Part shown: positions 1 through 6,078 of the stretch, one piece after another
Layout of the letters: every line of letters begins with the position of its first letter
Position numbering within the stretch: position 1 is the first letter of the stretch
Position numbers and translations under genes: made by a program
NCBI GenBank assembly: GCA_021154945.1
Contig: JAJNQF010000019.1
Location: 1 to 6,498 of the forward strand
Origin: Sphingomonas sp.
GTDB taxonomy: Bacteria; Pseudomonadota; Alphaproteobacteria; Sphingomonadales; Sphingomonadaceae
DNA: 6,498 nucleotides
Direction: 5' to 3'
The notes under the pieces: generated by a model
What the model was told of the DNA's origin: nothing
The model's database searches: none
Seen by the model: the letters and a program-made list of their open reading frames with translations, nothing else

Positions 1-471
1 CCGGGGAGCGGCGATCACTTTCCGTTATGGGGTGCGGGATGTGCGCTGGCGGGGGCGTTCGGGACCGCGAGCGTGTCGATCCTGCTGCGGCAGATCGGCA
101 AGACCGAGAGTGCGCTGACGACGGTGTTCTGGTTCTCGGCGCTGTCGTTGATCCCGTTGTCGGTGTTCTATGCGCAGGCGGCGCAGTCGCATGATCTCTT
201 CGCTTGGGTGTGCCTGGCAAGCGTCGGGATTTTCGGCGGGCTGGCGCAGATCGCGATGACGACGTCGTTGCGGCTCGGGCCGGTGTCGGTGGTGGTGCCG
301 ATGGATTATTCGAGCTTGCTGTGGGCGACGTTACTGGGGTGGCTGGTGTTCGACACGTTGCCGGCGGAGGCGACGTGGCTCGGCGCGCCGGTGATCGTCG
401 CGAGCGGGCTGTACATCGTCTGGCGCGAGCATGTGCGGCGGCGGGAAGAGACTGATCGGGCGATCGCTTGA
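1..471 (+). CDS. EamA/DMT-superfamily membrane transporter, C-terminal part (5' end outside window)
   Basis: The frame is open from base 1 and ends at TGA 469-471, giving 156 residues of a protein whose start lies upstream of the window. It is almost entirely hydrophobic, with about five membrane segments: residues ~10-28, ~45-64, ~70-90, ~95-118 and ~123-140. It ends in a basic, cytoplasmic-looking tail (VWREHVRRREETDRAIA). Segment spacing, the short basic loop RQIGKTES after the first helix, and the motif LGPVSVVVPMDYSSLLWA followed by a GWLVFDTLP-type helix match the second EamA repeat of 10-helix drug/metabolite transporters. Family proteins export or import small metabolites across the inner membrane; no substrate can be inferred. 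A GTG at 73 could be taken as a start, but coding continues upstream of it with a further transmembrane helix, so it is internal. The gene converges on the 624-1136 gene, with a palindromic element between the two stops. Confidence 0.8.
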   Translation, partial: PGSGDHFPLWGAGCALAGAFGTASVSILLRQIGKTESALTTVFWFSALSLIPLSVFYAQAAQSHDLFAWVCLASVGIFGGLAQIAMTTSLRLGPVSVVVPMDYSSLLWATLLGWLVFDTLPAEATWLGAPVIVASGLYIVWREHVRRREETDRAIA

Positions 472-481
472 GGCCACCCTT

Positions 482-607
482 GATCCTCCCCCGCCAGGGG
501 GAGGTGTCGCCGAAGGTGACGGAGGGGGCGGACACGGAACAGAGGTTACCCTTTCCTCCCCCTCCGTCTGGCAAGCGCCAGTCACCCCCCCCTGGCGGGG
601 GAGGATC
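482..607. repeat. Palindromic paired-hairpin element 1 (REP-doublet-like), between convergent genes
   Basis: The outer arms, 482-497 and 592-607, form a perfect 16-bp inverted repeat. The inner arms, 518-528 (gacggaggggg) and 558-568, form a perfect 11-bp one. Each half also folds alone: left, 485-492 with 497-504 (8 bp, loop gcca) plus a second small stem at 506-520; right, 585-592 with 597-604 (one mismatch) plus 568-572 with 577-581. The spacer 529-557 is not symmetric. The element fills the gap between two convergent stop codons, so it could limit transcription from either side, but neither hairpin is followed by a T-run and an intrinsic terminator is not supported. The layout resembles REP/BIME-type intergenic repeats. 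Confidence 0.8.
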
Positions 608-623
608 GTAGGGTAGCGGCGGG

Positions 624-1136
624 TTAGCGAACTCGTGCCGTCTCCAGCATCCGCTTTGCGCGCGGGTACATTTCGATGCGCTGCGTGGTGAACAGGCCAA
701 GAGCCAGCGCGACCAGCATGTCGGGGATCGCAAACGCATCGAGGTGCAGCGTGTGGCCGTCGCCGATGACCGCGCGGGCGCCGGTGCGGACTGCAACAAT
801 TGCTACGATGAACAGGACCGCGGCGGGCGATGAGGTCGTGTTGAGCGCGTGGCTGTCGGGGTCGATCGTGATCCGCATCATCTTGCCGCGCTGCCAGCCG
901 AGCGCGGCGCCCATCACGAGGGCGAGCGCGCAGAACAGCCAGGCGAGGCCGTGCGGCGGGTACATCGTGAACATGTACAGCGCGACGGCGGCGTAGAGCA
1001 CGGGGAAAACCCATAGGCGTTCGAGCTTGAGAGGTTTCGCCACGCTCATCCGGCGCCAGCGGACCGCGAAGACTATGCCGATGATGACTGCGGTGATCGC
1101 GTAGCTGATCCAGCCTTGTACTTCGTGCGCCTGCAT
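624..1136 (-). CDS. Small integral membrane protein, DUF1453/CcdC-like (tentative)
   Basis: This 170-residue protein starts at ATG 1136 and stops at TAA 624. About five hydrophobic helices are visible: residues ~9-27, ~42-60, ~64-81, ~104-122 and ~137-151. They are separated by short basic loops (RWRRMSVAKPLKLERLW, GWQRGKMMRITIDPDS). The pattern of a P-L-x-x-E-R-L-W stretch before helix 2, a G-A-A-L-G-W-x-R-G-K-M-M-R-I segment and an IDPDSHALNTTSSPAA stretch resembles the DUF1453/CcdC-like family. That name comes from memory of family character, without a search. The function of proteobacterial members is unknown, and there is no Cys pair to suggest thiol chemistry. No strong Shine-Dalgarno sequence is visible upstream, only a G-rich stretch about 8-15 nt before the ATG. 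It lies 151 nt downstream of gcvPB in the same orientation, with a palindromic element between, so co-transcription is possible, but nothing links it to glycine metabolism. Confidence 0.72.
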   Translation of the reverse strand: MQAHEVQGWISYAITAVIIGIVFAVRWRRMSVAKPLKLERLWVFPVLYAAVALYMFTMYPPHGLAWLFCALALVMGAALGWQRGKMMRITIDPDSHALNTTSSPAAVLFIVAIVAVRTGARAVIGDGHTLHLDAFAIPDMLVALALGLFTTQRIEMYPRAKRMLETARVR

Positions 1137-1201
1137 TGATCTTGGCCCCCACCCCGTTGGGGCGGAAGCTAGATCGGTTGCGGCGCTCCGGGCAATCTGT
1201 T

Positions 1202-1273
1202 TTCCTGCGGATGCAGGAATCCAGGGTTACGGGCGGTTGCGTTCGTAACCCTGGGCTCCTGCGTTCGCAGGAG
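1202..1273. repeat. Palindromic paired-hairpin element 2, downstream of gcvPB
   Basis: The left hairpin is ttcctgc 1202-1208 with gcaggaa 1213-1219. The right hairpin is ctcctgcg 1256-1263 with cgcaggag 1266-1273. Between them ccagggttacg (1221-1231) and cgtaaccctgg (1244-1254) form a perfect 11-bp inverted repeat around a 12-nt spacer, so the whole unit is a palindrome with hairpin tips. The outermost base pair of the two hairpins differs (t-a on the left, c-g on the right) but pairing is kept. The sequence is unrelated to the C/G-run elements elsewhere in the window, though the design is the same. It may stabilise the 3' end of the gcv transcript; no T-run follows, so termination is not supported. 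Confidence 0.8.
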
Positions 1274-1287
1274 AACGGGGCCGCGAT

Positions 1288-2949
1288 TTATTCTGCGGCC
1301 TGCGCCAGCGGAGCCGGGTCCTTCCAGACCAGCACCGGTTTCCGCGCTGCGAGCGTCTCGTCGAGGCGCGCGCGGGGGGCGAAATGCGGCGCGGTCTTTA
1401 GGCTTGGGTCGCCGGCTTTCGCGCGTTCGGCGACCGAGCGGAGTGCGGCGATGAACTGGTCGAGGGCCGCCTTCGACTCGGTCTCGGTCGGTTCGACCAG
1501 CATCGCGCCGTGGACGACGAGCGGGAAATACATCGTCATCGGGTGGAAGCCCTCGTCGATCAGGCCCTTGGCGATGTCGATCGTCGAGAAGCCGGTGGCG
1601 AGGCCCGAGTCCGAGAACAGCGCCTCGTGCATGCACGGACCCGAAGGGCCGAACGGGGCGTCGAGCGTGTCGTCGAGGCTGCGCAGGATGTAGTTCGCGT
1701 TGAGCACCGCGTCTTCGGACACCTGGCGCAGGCCGTCCGCGCCGTGGCTGAGGATGTAGGTGAGCGCGCGCGTGAACATGCCCATCTGGCCGTGGAACGC
1801 GACCATGCGGCCGAAGCTTCCGGCGTGATGTTCGTCGGCATTTTCTTCTTCGACGAGGACGAACTGGCCGTCCTGGTTTTCGACGAACGGGAGCGGTGCG
1901 TAGGGAGTCAAAGCCTCCGAGAACACCACCGGGCCCGAGCCTGGGCCGCCGCCACCGTGCGGGGTCGAGAAGGTCTTGTGCAGATTGATGTGCATCGCGT
2001 CGATGCCGAGATCGCCCGGCCGGACGCGACCGACGATCGCGTTGAAGTTCGCGCCGTCGCAATAGACGTAGCCGCCCGCCGCGTGCACCGCGTCCGAGAT
2101 CTCGCGCATGTCGCGCTCGAACAGCCCGCAGGTGTTGGGGTTGGTGATCATCACGCCGGCGACGTCCGGGCCGAGCCGGGCCTTTAGCGCGGCGGTGTCG
2201 ACGCGGCCTTCGGCGGTGGCGGGGATGTCCTCGACGCTATAACCCGCGAACGCGGCGGTGGCGGGGTTGGTGCCGTGCGCGCTCTCGGGGACGAGGATGA
2301 TCTTCCGCGCGCCCTCCCCCTTGGCTTCCAATGCTGCGCGGATTGCGAGGATGCCGCAGAGCTCGCCGTGCGCGCCCGCCTTGGGGCTCATCGCGACCGA
2401 GGTCATGCCGGTGAGCGTGACGAGCCAGTGCGCGAGCTGGTGGATGACTTCGAGCGCGCCCTGAACGGTGTCGACCGGCTGGAGCGGGTGGACGTCGGAG
2501 AAACCGGGCAACCGCGCCATCTTCTCGTTGAGGCGCGGGTTGTGCTTCATCGTGCAAGACCCGAGCGGGAAGAAGCCGAGGTCGATCCCGTAATTCTGGC
2601 GGGAGAGGCGCGTGTAGTGGCGGACGGTTTCGGGCTCGGAGAGGCCGGGGAGGCCGATGGGTGCGGTACGAGCGAGACCGGCCAAGCGGCTTGGCCCTCT
2701 CCCCTCCGGGGAGAGGGTTGGGTGAGGGGCTGTTCCGGACGCAGCATTGCTTGGCTGCCCCTCACCCCGACCCTTTCCCCGGAGGGGAGAGGGAGCAGCG
2801 AAGTCGACGCCGGTGGTGTGGGTGTCGCCGATCTCGAAGATCAGCGCTTCTTCCAGCATCAGCGCCTTGTTGCCGGTTACCGATGCTGGGACGCCACCCG
2901 TGTTCGCCTCGGGTGAGGTCGGGCGCCAGCCGCTCTGGTTGATGCTCAT
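1288..2949 (-). CDS. gcvPB: Glycine dehydrogenase (decarboxylating) subunit 2, P-protein beta, with in-frame palindromic insert
   Basis: GcvPB is the PLP-carrying half of the split P-protein. With GcvPA it decarboxylates glycine and transfers the aminomethyl group to lipoylated GcvH in the cytoplasm. The protein has 553 residues, ATG 2949 to TAA 1288. The cofactor site is clear: NLHKTFSTPHGGGGPGSGP at 323-341, with K325 as the expected Schiff-base lysine. Other family stretches are SRQNYGIDLGFFPLGSCTMK (116-135), SPKAGAHGELCGI (188-200), ESAHGTNPATAAF (222-234) and CDGANFNAIVG (297-307). The start is set by AGGAG 8 nt upstream and an ATGA overlap with the gcvPA stop, implying coupled translation and equal subunit supply. 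At roughly 480-530 residues for the family, this copy is long. The excess is explained by residues 53-85, a Pro/Gly/Arg/Ser-rich stretch encoded exactly by the 99-bp palindromic element at 2695-2793. It sits between the N-terminal region (GVDFAA) and the conserved SRLAGLART-IGLPGLSEPE region, away from catalytic motifs, so activity is probably retained. Confidence 0.96.
   Translation of the reverse strand: MSINQSGWRPTSPEANTGGVPASVTGNKALMLEEALIFEIGDTHTTGVDFAAPSPLRGKGRGEGQPSNAASGTAPHPTLSPEGRGPSRLAGLARTAPIGLPGLSEPETVRHYTRLSRQNYGIDLGFFPLGSCTMKHNPRLNEKMARLPGFSDVHPLQPVDTVQGALEVIHQLAHWLVTLTGMTSVAMSPKAGAHGELCGILAIRAALEAKGEGARKIILVPESAHGTNPATAAFAGYSVEDIPATAEGRVDTAALKARLGPDVAGVMITNPNTCGLFERDMREISDAVHAAGGYVYCDGANFNAIVGRVRPGDLGIDAMHINLHKTFSTPHGGGGPGSGPVVFSEALTPYAPLPFVENQDGQFVLVEEENADEHHAGSFGRMVAFHGQMGMFTRALTYILSHGADGLRQVSEDAVLNANYILRSLDDTLDAPFGPSGPCMHEALFSDSGLATGFSTIDIAKGLIDEGFHPMTMYFPLVVHGAMLVEPTETESKAALDQFIAALRSVAERAKAGDPSLKTAPHFAPRARLDETLAARKPVLVWKDPAPLAQAAE
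2695..2793. repeat. Palindromic paired-hairpin element 3, inside gcvPB and translated in frame
   Basis: The left hairpin is ccctctcccc 2695-2704 with ggggagaggg 2708-2717 (loop tcc). The right hairpin is ccctttcccc 2771-2780 with ggggagaggg 2784-2793 (loop gga, one T:G position). The flanks 2718-2729 and 2758-2770 continue the inverted repeat with one indel and few mismatches, leaving an asymmetric spacer at 2730-2757. Total length is 99 bp, divisible by three. On the minus strand the element begins on a codon boundary (CCC TCT CCC) and ends on one (GGG), giving 33 codons without a stop: it starts PSPLRGKGRGEG and ends PHPTLSPEGRG. The same architecture occurs intergenically four more times in the window, which argues that it is a mobile or spread repeat and not native gcvPB sequence. 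Confidence 0.88.
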
Positions 2950-4304
2950 GCCAGTATCTCCTGGAGTGCGGACGCAAGCGTTTCGACGTCCTCCGCGGTG
3001 GTAGTCTCGGTCACCGCGACGACGAGGCCGTTCGCGAGGGCGTCGTTGCCGGGGTAGAGACGCCCGAGCGACACGCCGGCGAGGATACCGCGGTCGGCGA
3101 GCGTGCGGACGACGGGGCGGGCTTCGATGGGAAGCTTCAGCGTGAATTCGTTGAAGAAGCTGTCGTTGACCAGTTCGACGCCGGGAATCTGCGACAGGCG
3201 CTCGGCCGCCGATACGGCGCCCGCGTGGTTGATCTCCGCCAACTGGCGAAGGCCCGCTTCGCCGAGCAACGTCATGTGGATCGAGAAGGCCAGCGCGCAG
3301 AGGCCGGAGTTGGTGCAGATGTTCGACGTCGCCTTTTCGCGGCGGATGTGCTGCTCGCGGGTCGACAGCGTGAGGACGAAACCGCGGCGGCCGTCCGCGT
3401 CGACGGTCTCGCCACAGAGGCGACCGGGCATCTGGCGGACGTATTTGTCCTTGCAGCCGAACAGACCGACATAGGGTCCGCCGAACTGGAGGCCGACGCC
3501 GAGCGACTGGCCTTCGCCGACGACGATGTCCGCGTCCATCTCGCCGGGCGAGGTGATCGCGCCCAATGCGACCGGCTCGGTGACGACCGCGATTAGCAGC
3601 GCCTTCTTCGCGTGGCACGCGTCCGCGAGCGGGCGCAGGTCGGCGATGCGGCCGAGGATGTCGGGGTACTGGACGACGACGCACGAGGTGTCGTCGTCGA
3701 TCTTCGCGATCAGCTGGTCGAGGTCCATGTCGGCGACCAGTTCGGGCGCGGTCGTGTCGAGCACGTCGCCGGTGAACTTGGCCATCGTGTTCGCGACCGA
3801 GACGTAATGCGGGTGGAGGCCCGACGAGAGGATCGCCCTACCCCGCTTGGTGATGCGGCGCGCCATCACGATCGCTTCCCAGCACGCGGTCGAGCCGTCG
3901 TACATCGAGGCGTTCGCGACGTCGGTGCCGAGCAGCCGGGCGACCTGAGTCTGAAACTCGAACAGCATCTGCAGCGTGCCCTGCGCGATCTCGGGCTGGT
4001 ACGGCGTGTAGGCGGTAAGGAACTCGCCGCGCTGGATCAGGTGGTCGACCGACGCGGGGACGTGGTGCTTGTACGCGCCGCAGCCGAGGAAGAACGGCGC
4101 TTCGCCGGCGGTGAGGTTCTTCTTGGCGAGCGCCGACATGTGGCGTTCGACCGCCATTTCGGAGGCGTGCATCGGCAGGTCGCGGACCGGGCCGTCGAGG
4201 CGGGCGGCTTCGGGGACGTCGACGAAGAGGTCGTCGATCGTCGAGGCGCCGATGACGGCGAGCATCGCTTCGCGGTCGGGCTGGGTCAGGGGAAGGTAGC
4301 GCAT
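2946..4304 (-). CDS. gcvPA: Glycine dehydrogenase (decarboxylating) subunit 1, P-protein alpha
   Basis: This is the non-PLP-binding half of the split glycine decarboxylase; it folds like a PLP enzyme and builds the alpha2beta2 active site with GcvPB. It has 452 residues, typical of the subunit, and looks intact. Recognisable stretches are FFLGCGAYKHHVPASVDHL (71-89), TAYTPYQPEIAQG (98-109), MYDGSTACWEA (134-144), the GEGQSLGVGLQFGGPYVGLF region (263-282) and REQHIRREKATSNICTNS (316-333), all characteristic of the GcvP N-terminal half. The ATG at 4304 is preceded by AGGAG six nt upstream. The TGA (2948-2946) overlaps the gcvPB ATG (2949-2947) as ATGA. The gene lies 113 nt downstream of gcvH, and that gap is almost wholly a palindromic element, so its ribosome binding site abuts the repeat. 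The split into two ORFs is the normal form in many bacteria and is not a frameshift. Confidence 0.96.
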   Translation of the reverse strand: MRYLPLTQPDREAMLAVIGASTIDDLFVDVPEAARLDGPVRDLPMHASEMAVERHMSALAKKNLTAGEAPFFLGCGAYKHHVPASVDHLIQRGEFLTAYTPYQPEIAQGTLQMLFEFQTQVARLLGTDVANASMYDGSTACWEAIVMARRITKRGRAILSSGLHPHYVSVANTMAKFTGDVLDTTAPELVADMDLDQLIAKIDDDTSCVVVQYPDILGRIADLRPLADACHAKKALLIAVVTEPVALGAITSPGEMDADIVVGEGQSLGVGLQFGGPYVGLFGCKDKYVRQMPGRLCGETVDADGRRGFVLTLSTREQHIRREKATSNICTNSGLCALAFSIHMTLLGEAGLRQLAEINHAGAVSAAERLSQIPGVELVNDSFFNEFTLKLPIEARPVVRTLADRGILAGVSLGRLYPGNDALANGLVVAVTETTTAEDVETLASALQEILA

Positions 4305-4310
4305 TCTAGT

Positions 4311-4317
4311 CTCCTCC
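4311..4317 (-). promoter_or_regulatory. gcvPA ribosome binding site, overlapping the edge of palindromic element 4
   Basis: Read on the minus strand the sequence is GGAGGAG, followed by ACTAGA and the gcvPA ATG at 4304. Its first two G residues (4317-4316) are also the last two bases of the hairpin arm of element 4. Folding of the element's proximal hairpin in the mRNA would therefore end right at the ribosome binding site, which could affect gcvPA/gcvPB translation. The site itself is clear; the regulatory effect is inference. Confidence 0.7.
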
Positions 4318-4408
4318 CCTCCCGTTTACGGGAGGGGTCGGGGGAGGGAATGAGGCGGGGAACGACTGTATCAGCCCCTCCCCCGACCCCTCCCGCAAGC
4401 GGGAGGGG
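4316..4408. repeat. Palindromic paired-hairpin element 4, between gcvH and gcvPA
   Basis: Arms 4316-4348 and 4376-4408 are inverted copies, 31 of 33 positions identical, separated by a 27-nt spacer at 4349-4375. Each arm folds by itself: left, cccctcccgt 4316-4325 with acgggagggg 4328-4337; right, cccctcccgc 4387-4396 with gcgggagggg 4399-4408. The only two differences between arms are the two bases of the pair closing each hairpin loop, t-a on the left and c-g on the right, which is a compensatory pair. The element fills nearly all of the gap inside the operon. No T-run follows, so it probably does not terminate transcription, but it could attenuate, mark a processing site or protect upstream gcvTH mRNA. 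Confidence 0.88.
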
Positions 4409-4417
4409 AGCAGCGAC

Positions 4418-4789
4418 TTACAGCCCTTCGACGAAGGCTGCGTAGGCGGCTTCGTCCATCAGGCTGTCGAGTTCGCTCGGGTCGCTGAGCGTCAGCTTGA
4501 AGAACCAGCCCGCCGCTTCGGCATCCGAGTTCACCAGGCTGGAATCGTCGGTCAAAGCGGCGTTGCCCTCGGTGACGGTGCCCGAAACCGGGGAGTACAC
4601 GTCCGACGCGGCCTTGACCGACTCTACGACCGCGGCTTCGTCGCCCTTCGACAAGGTTTTGCCGGCTTCGGGGACGTCGACGAACACGACGTCGCCGAGC
4701 TGGCTCTGCGCGTATTCGGAGATACCGACGGTGCCGATGTCGCCGTCGACATCGACCCATTCGTGATCCTGCGTGAAGTAACGGCTCAT
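4418..4789 (-). CDS. gcvH: Glycine cleavage system H protein (lipoyl carrier)
   Basis: GcvH is the cytoplasmic carrier whose lipoyl arm shuttles the aminomethyl intermediate between the P-protein, T-protein and L-protein. It has 123 residues, normal for the family. The N-terminus SRYFTQDHEWVDVDGDIGTV is typical, and GISEYAQSQLGDVVFVDVP (22-40) is the family signature. The lipoylation site is the lysine in VVESVKAASDVYSP, K59, followed by SPVSGTVTEGN (66-76) and an ending SLMDEAAYAAFVEGL. The start at ATG 4789 is chosen over a longer in-frame extension because homology begins here. The gcvT stop (4791-4793) lies 1 nt upstream and AGGAG sits 9 nt before the ATG inside the gcvT 3' end. The pair is therefore expected to be translationally coupled. 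Confidence 0.97.
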   Translation of the reverse strand: MSRYFTQDHEWVDVDGDIGTVGISEYAQSQLGDVVFVDVPEAGKTLSKGDEAAVVESVKAASDVYSPVSGTVTEGNAALTDDSSLVNSDAEAAGWFFKLTLSDPSELDSLMDEAAYAAFVEGL

Positions 4790-4790
4790 A

Positions 4791-6023
4791 TCACTTGGCT
4801 CCTGCGCGGACGTAGCGGTGGGGAATGAAGGGCATCGCGGTGACGGTGGCGGTGTGGACCTTGCCGCGTTGCGCGATTTCGATGCGGGTACCGGGTGCCG
4901 CGAGCGCGAGCGGCACATAGGCCATCGCGATCGGCTTCCCGAGCGTCGGCGCGAAGCCGCCGCTAGTCAGGCGACCGATCGTCGCGCCGGTATCGTCGAT
5001 CACCTCGGCGCCTTCGCGCGCGGGCTGGCGACCCTCGACGATCAGGCCGACGCGCTTGGGGGCGGGGCCATGTTCGCGCTGGGTGAGGATACGCTCGGCG
5101 CCGGGGAAATCGGCGGCCTCGCGGCGGCGCTTCGACAGCGCGAAACCGAGGTCGGCCATGACCGGCGTGATCTCGGGATCGAGGTCGTGGCCGTAGAGCG
5201 GCAGGCCGGCTTCGAGGCGCAACGAGTCGCGTGCGCCCAAGCCGATCGGCTTGATCTCGGGGAGCGCAAGCAGCGCGTCCGCGAACGCGACGGCGTGTTC
5301 GGCGGGGAGCGAGATCTCGACGCCGTCCTCACCGGTGTAGCCCGAGCGGCTGATCCACAGCGGCACGTCGTTCCAGTGGAACGCGCCGGCGGTCATGAAC
5401 ACGAGCGCGTCGATGCCGGGGACGATCCGCGCGACTGCCTCGACCGCCTTGGGACCCTGCACCGCGAGCAACGCCTGGTCTTCGAGGATGTTGATCGTGA
5501 CGTCGTCGGGCAGGTGCTCGATCAGGTAGCTGACGTCGTCATACTTGGTCGCGCCGTTGACGACGACGTAGAAGCTGCCGCTGGCGGTCGGCGACGGGTG
5601 AAGCGGATCGTACGCTTCAGGCTCAACGTCCTGCGCCGAGAAGGGCGACGGCTGGTCGTCGGGCAGGCGCGTGGCCATCAGGTCGTCGAGGATGCCGCCG
5701 TCCTGCGCAAGCAGCAGCGAATAGCGCATCTTGCCCTCGCTTAAGCCCGCGATGTCGCCCGGCAGGACGGTTTCGAGCGCGTGCGCGACGCCTTCGCCGG
5801 AGAAGACGAGCTGACCCATGTGGCTGACGTCGAACAGGCCCGCCGAGTCGCGCGTCCAGGCGTGTTCGGCCATGATGCCTTCATACTGGATCGGCATCTC
5901 GTAGCCGGCGAACTCGACCATCCGCGCGCCCTGCGCCCGGTGCCACCCGTCGAGCGGCAGTGGCAGGATCTCGGGCTCGACGTAATCGTCGGCCTGATCG
6001 ATGATGCTGGCGTAATCGCTCAT
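4791..6023 (-). CDS. gcvT: Glycine cleavage system T protein (aminomethyltransferase)
   Basis: GcvT takes the aminomethyl group from lipoyl-GcvH, releases ammonia and forms 5,10-methylenetetrahydrofolate. Family landmarks are GARMVEFAGYEMPIQYEG (32-49), AGLFDVSHMGQL (61-72), GGILDDLMATR (109-119, including the conserved folate-site Asp region), RSGYTGEDGVEISLP (226-240), GLGARDSLRLEAGLPLYGHD (261-280) and TSGGFAPTLGKPIAMAYVP (353-371). ATG 6023 is preferred to an in-frame GTG at 6053 because GGAGA lies five nt upstream of it and none precedes the GTG. The product has 410 residues, longer than the usual ~365-380. An N-terminal extension of about 20 residues and an extra segment at about 120-149, rich in Pro, Ser, Asp and Glu between DDLMATR and FYVVVNGATK, account for this. 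It is the first gene after the glycine riboswitch. Confidence 0.96.
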   Translation of the reverse strand: MSDYASIIDQADDYVEPEILPLPLDGWHRAQGARMVEFAGYEMPIQYEGIMAEHAWTRDSAGLFDVSHMGQLVFSGEGVAHALETVLPGDIAGLSEGKMRYSLLLAQDGGILDDLMATRLPDDQPSPFSAQDVEPEAYDPLHPSPTASGSFYVVVNGATKYDDVSYLIEHLPDDVTINILEDQALLAVQGPKAVEAVARIVPGIDALVFMTAGAFHWNDVPLWISRSGYTGEDGVEISLPAEHAVAFADALLALPEIKPIGLGARDSLRLEAGLPLYGHDLDPEITPVMADLGFALSKRRREAADFPGAERILTQREHGPAPKRVGLIVEGRQPAREGAEVIDDTGATIGRLTSGGFAPTLGKPIAMAYVPLALAAPGTRIEIAQRGKVHTATVTAMPFIPHRYVRAGAK

Positions 6024-6028
6024 GCTCG

Positions 6029-6033
6029 TCTCC
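6029..6033 (-). promoter_or_regulatory. gcvT ribosome binding site (decides the start)
   Basis: GGAGA on the minus strand, followed by five nt and the ATG at 6023, supports MSDYASIID as the N-terminus over the upstream GTG start at 6053. The 6034-6078 stretch between it and the riboswitch contains only a 5-bp hairpin (6050-6054 with 6059-6063) and the 8-bp palindrome ggcgcgcc (6042-6049). Confidence 0.7.
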
Positions 6034-6078
6034 GTCGAAGGGGCGCGCCGCACCCGGTGGTGCTGCGATCCGAACCCC

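Noticed and set aside
1202..1273. Rho-independent terminators at the palindromic elements, including this one after gcvPB
   Set aside because: The stems are stable but none is followed by a T-run on either strand.
1169..2062. Minus-strand open frame of 297 codons in another frame of gcvPB, and a similar one at 331-1152
   Set aside because: They are Arg/Pro-rich out-of-frame translations overlapping well-supported genes in the true frame.
2946..2949. The gcvPA/gcvPB junction as a frameshift or broken full-length gcvP
   Set aside because: The ATGA overlap has a Shine-Dalgarno sequence in front of it, and the two proteins match the normal split alpha and beta subunits.
3612..4445. Plus-strand open frame of 277 codons antisense to gcvPA (similar long antisense frames at 4818-5744, 1510-2187 and 2275-2916)
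   Set aside because: The composition is Arg/Gly/Asp/Val-rich with no family motif, and the frames mirror the gcv genes, whose G/C third-position bias keeps antisense frames open.
6053..6055. GTG upstream start for gcvT that adds ten residues
   Set aside because: It lacks a ribosome binding site, whereas ATG 6023 has GGAGA at a good distance.
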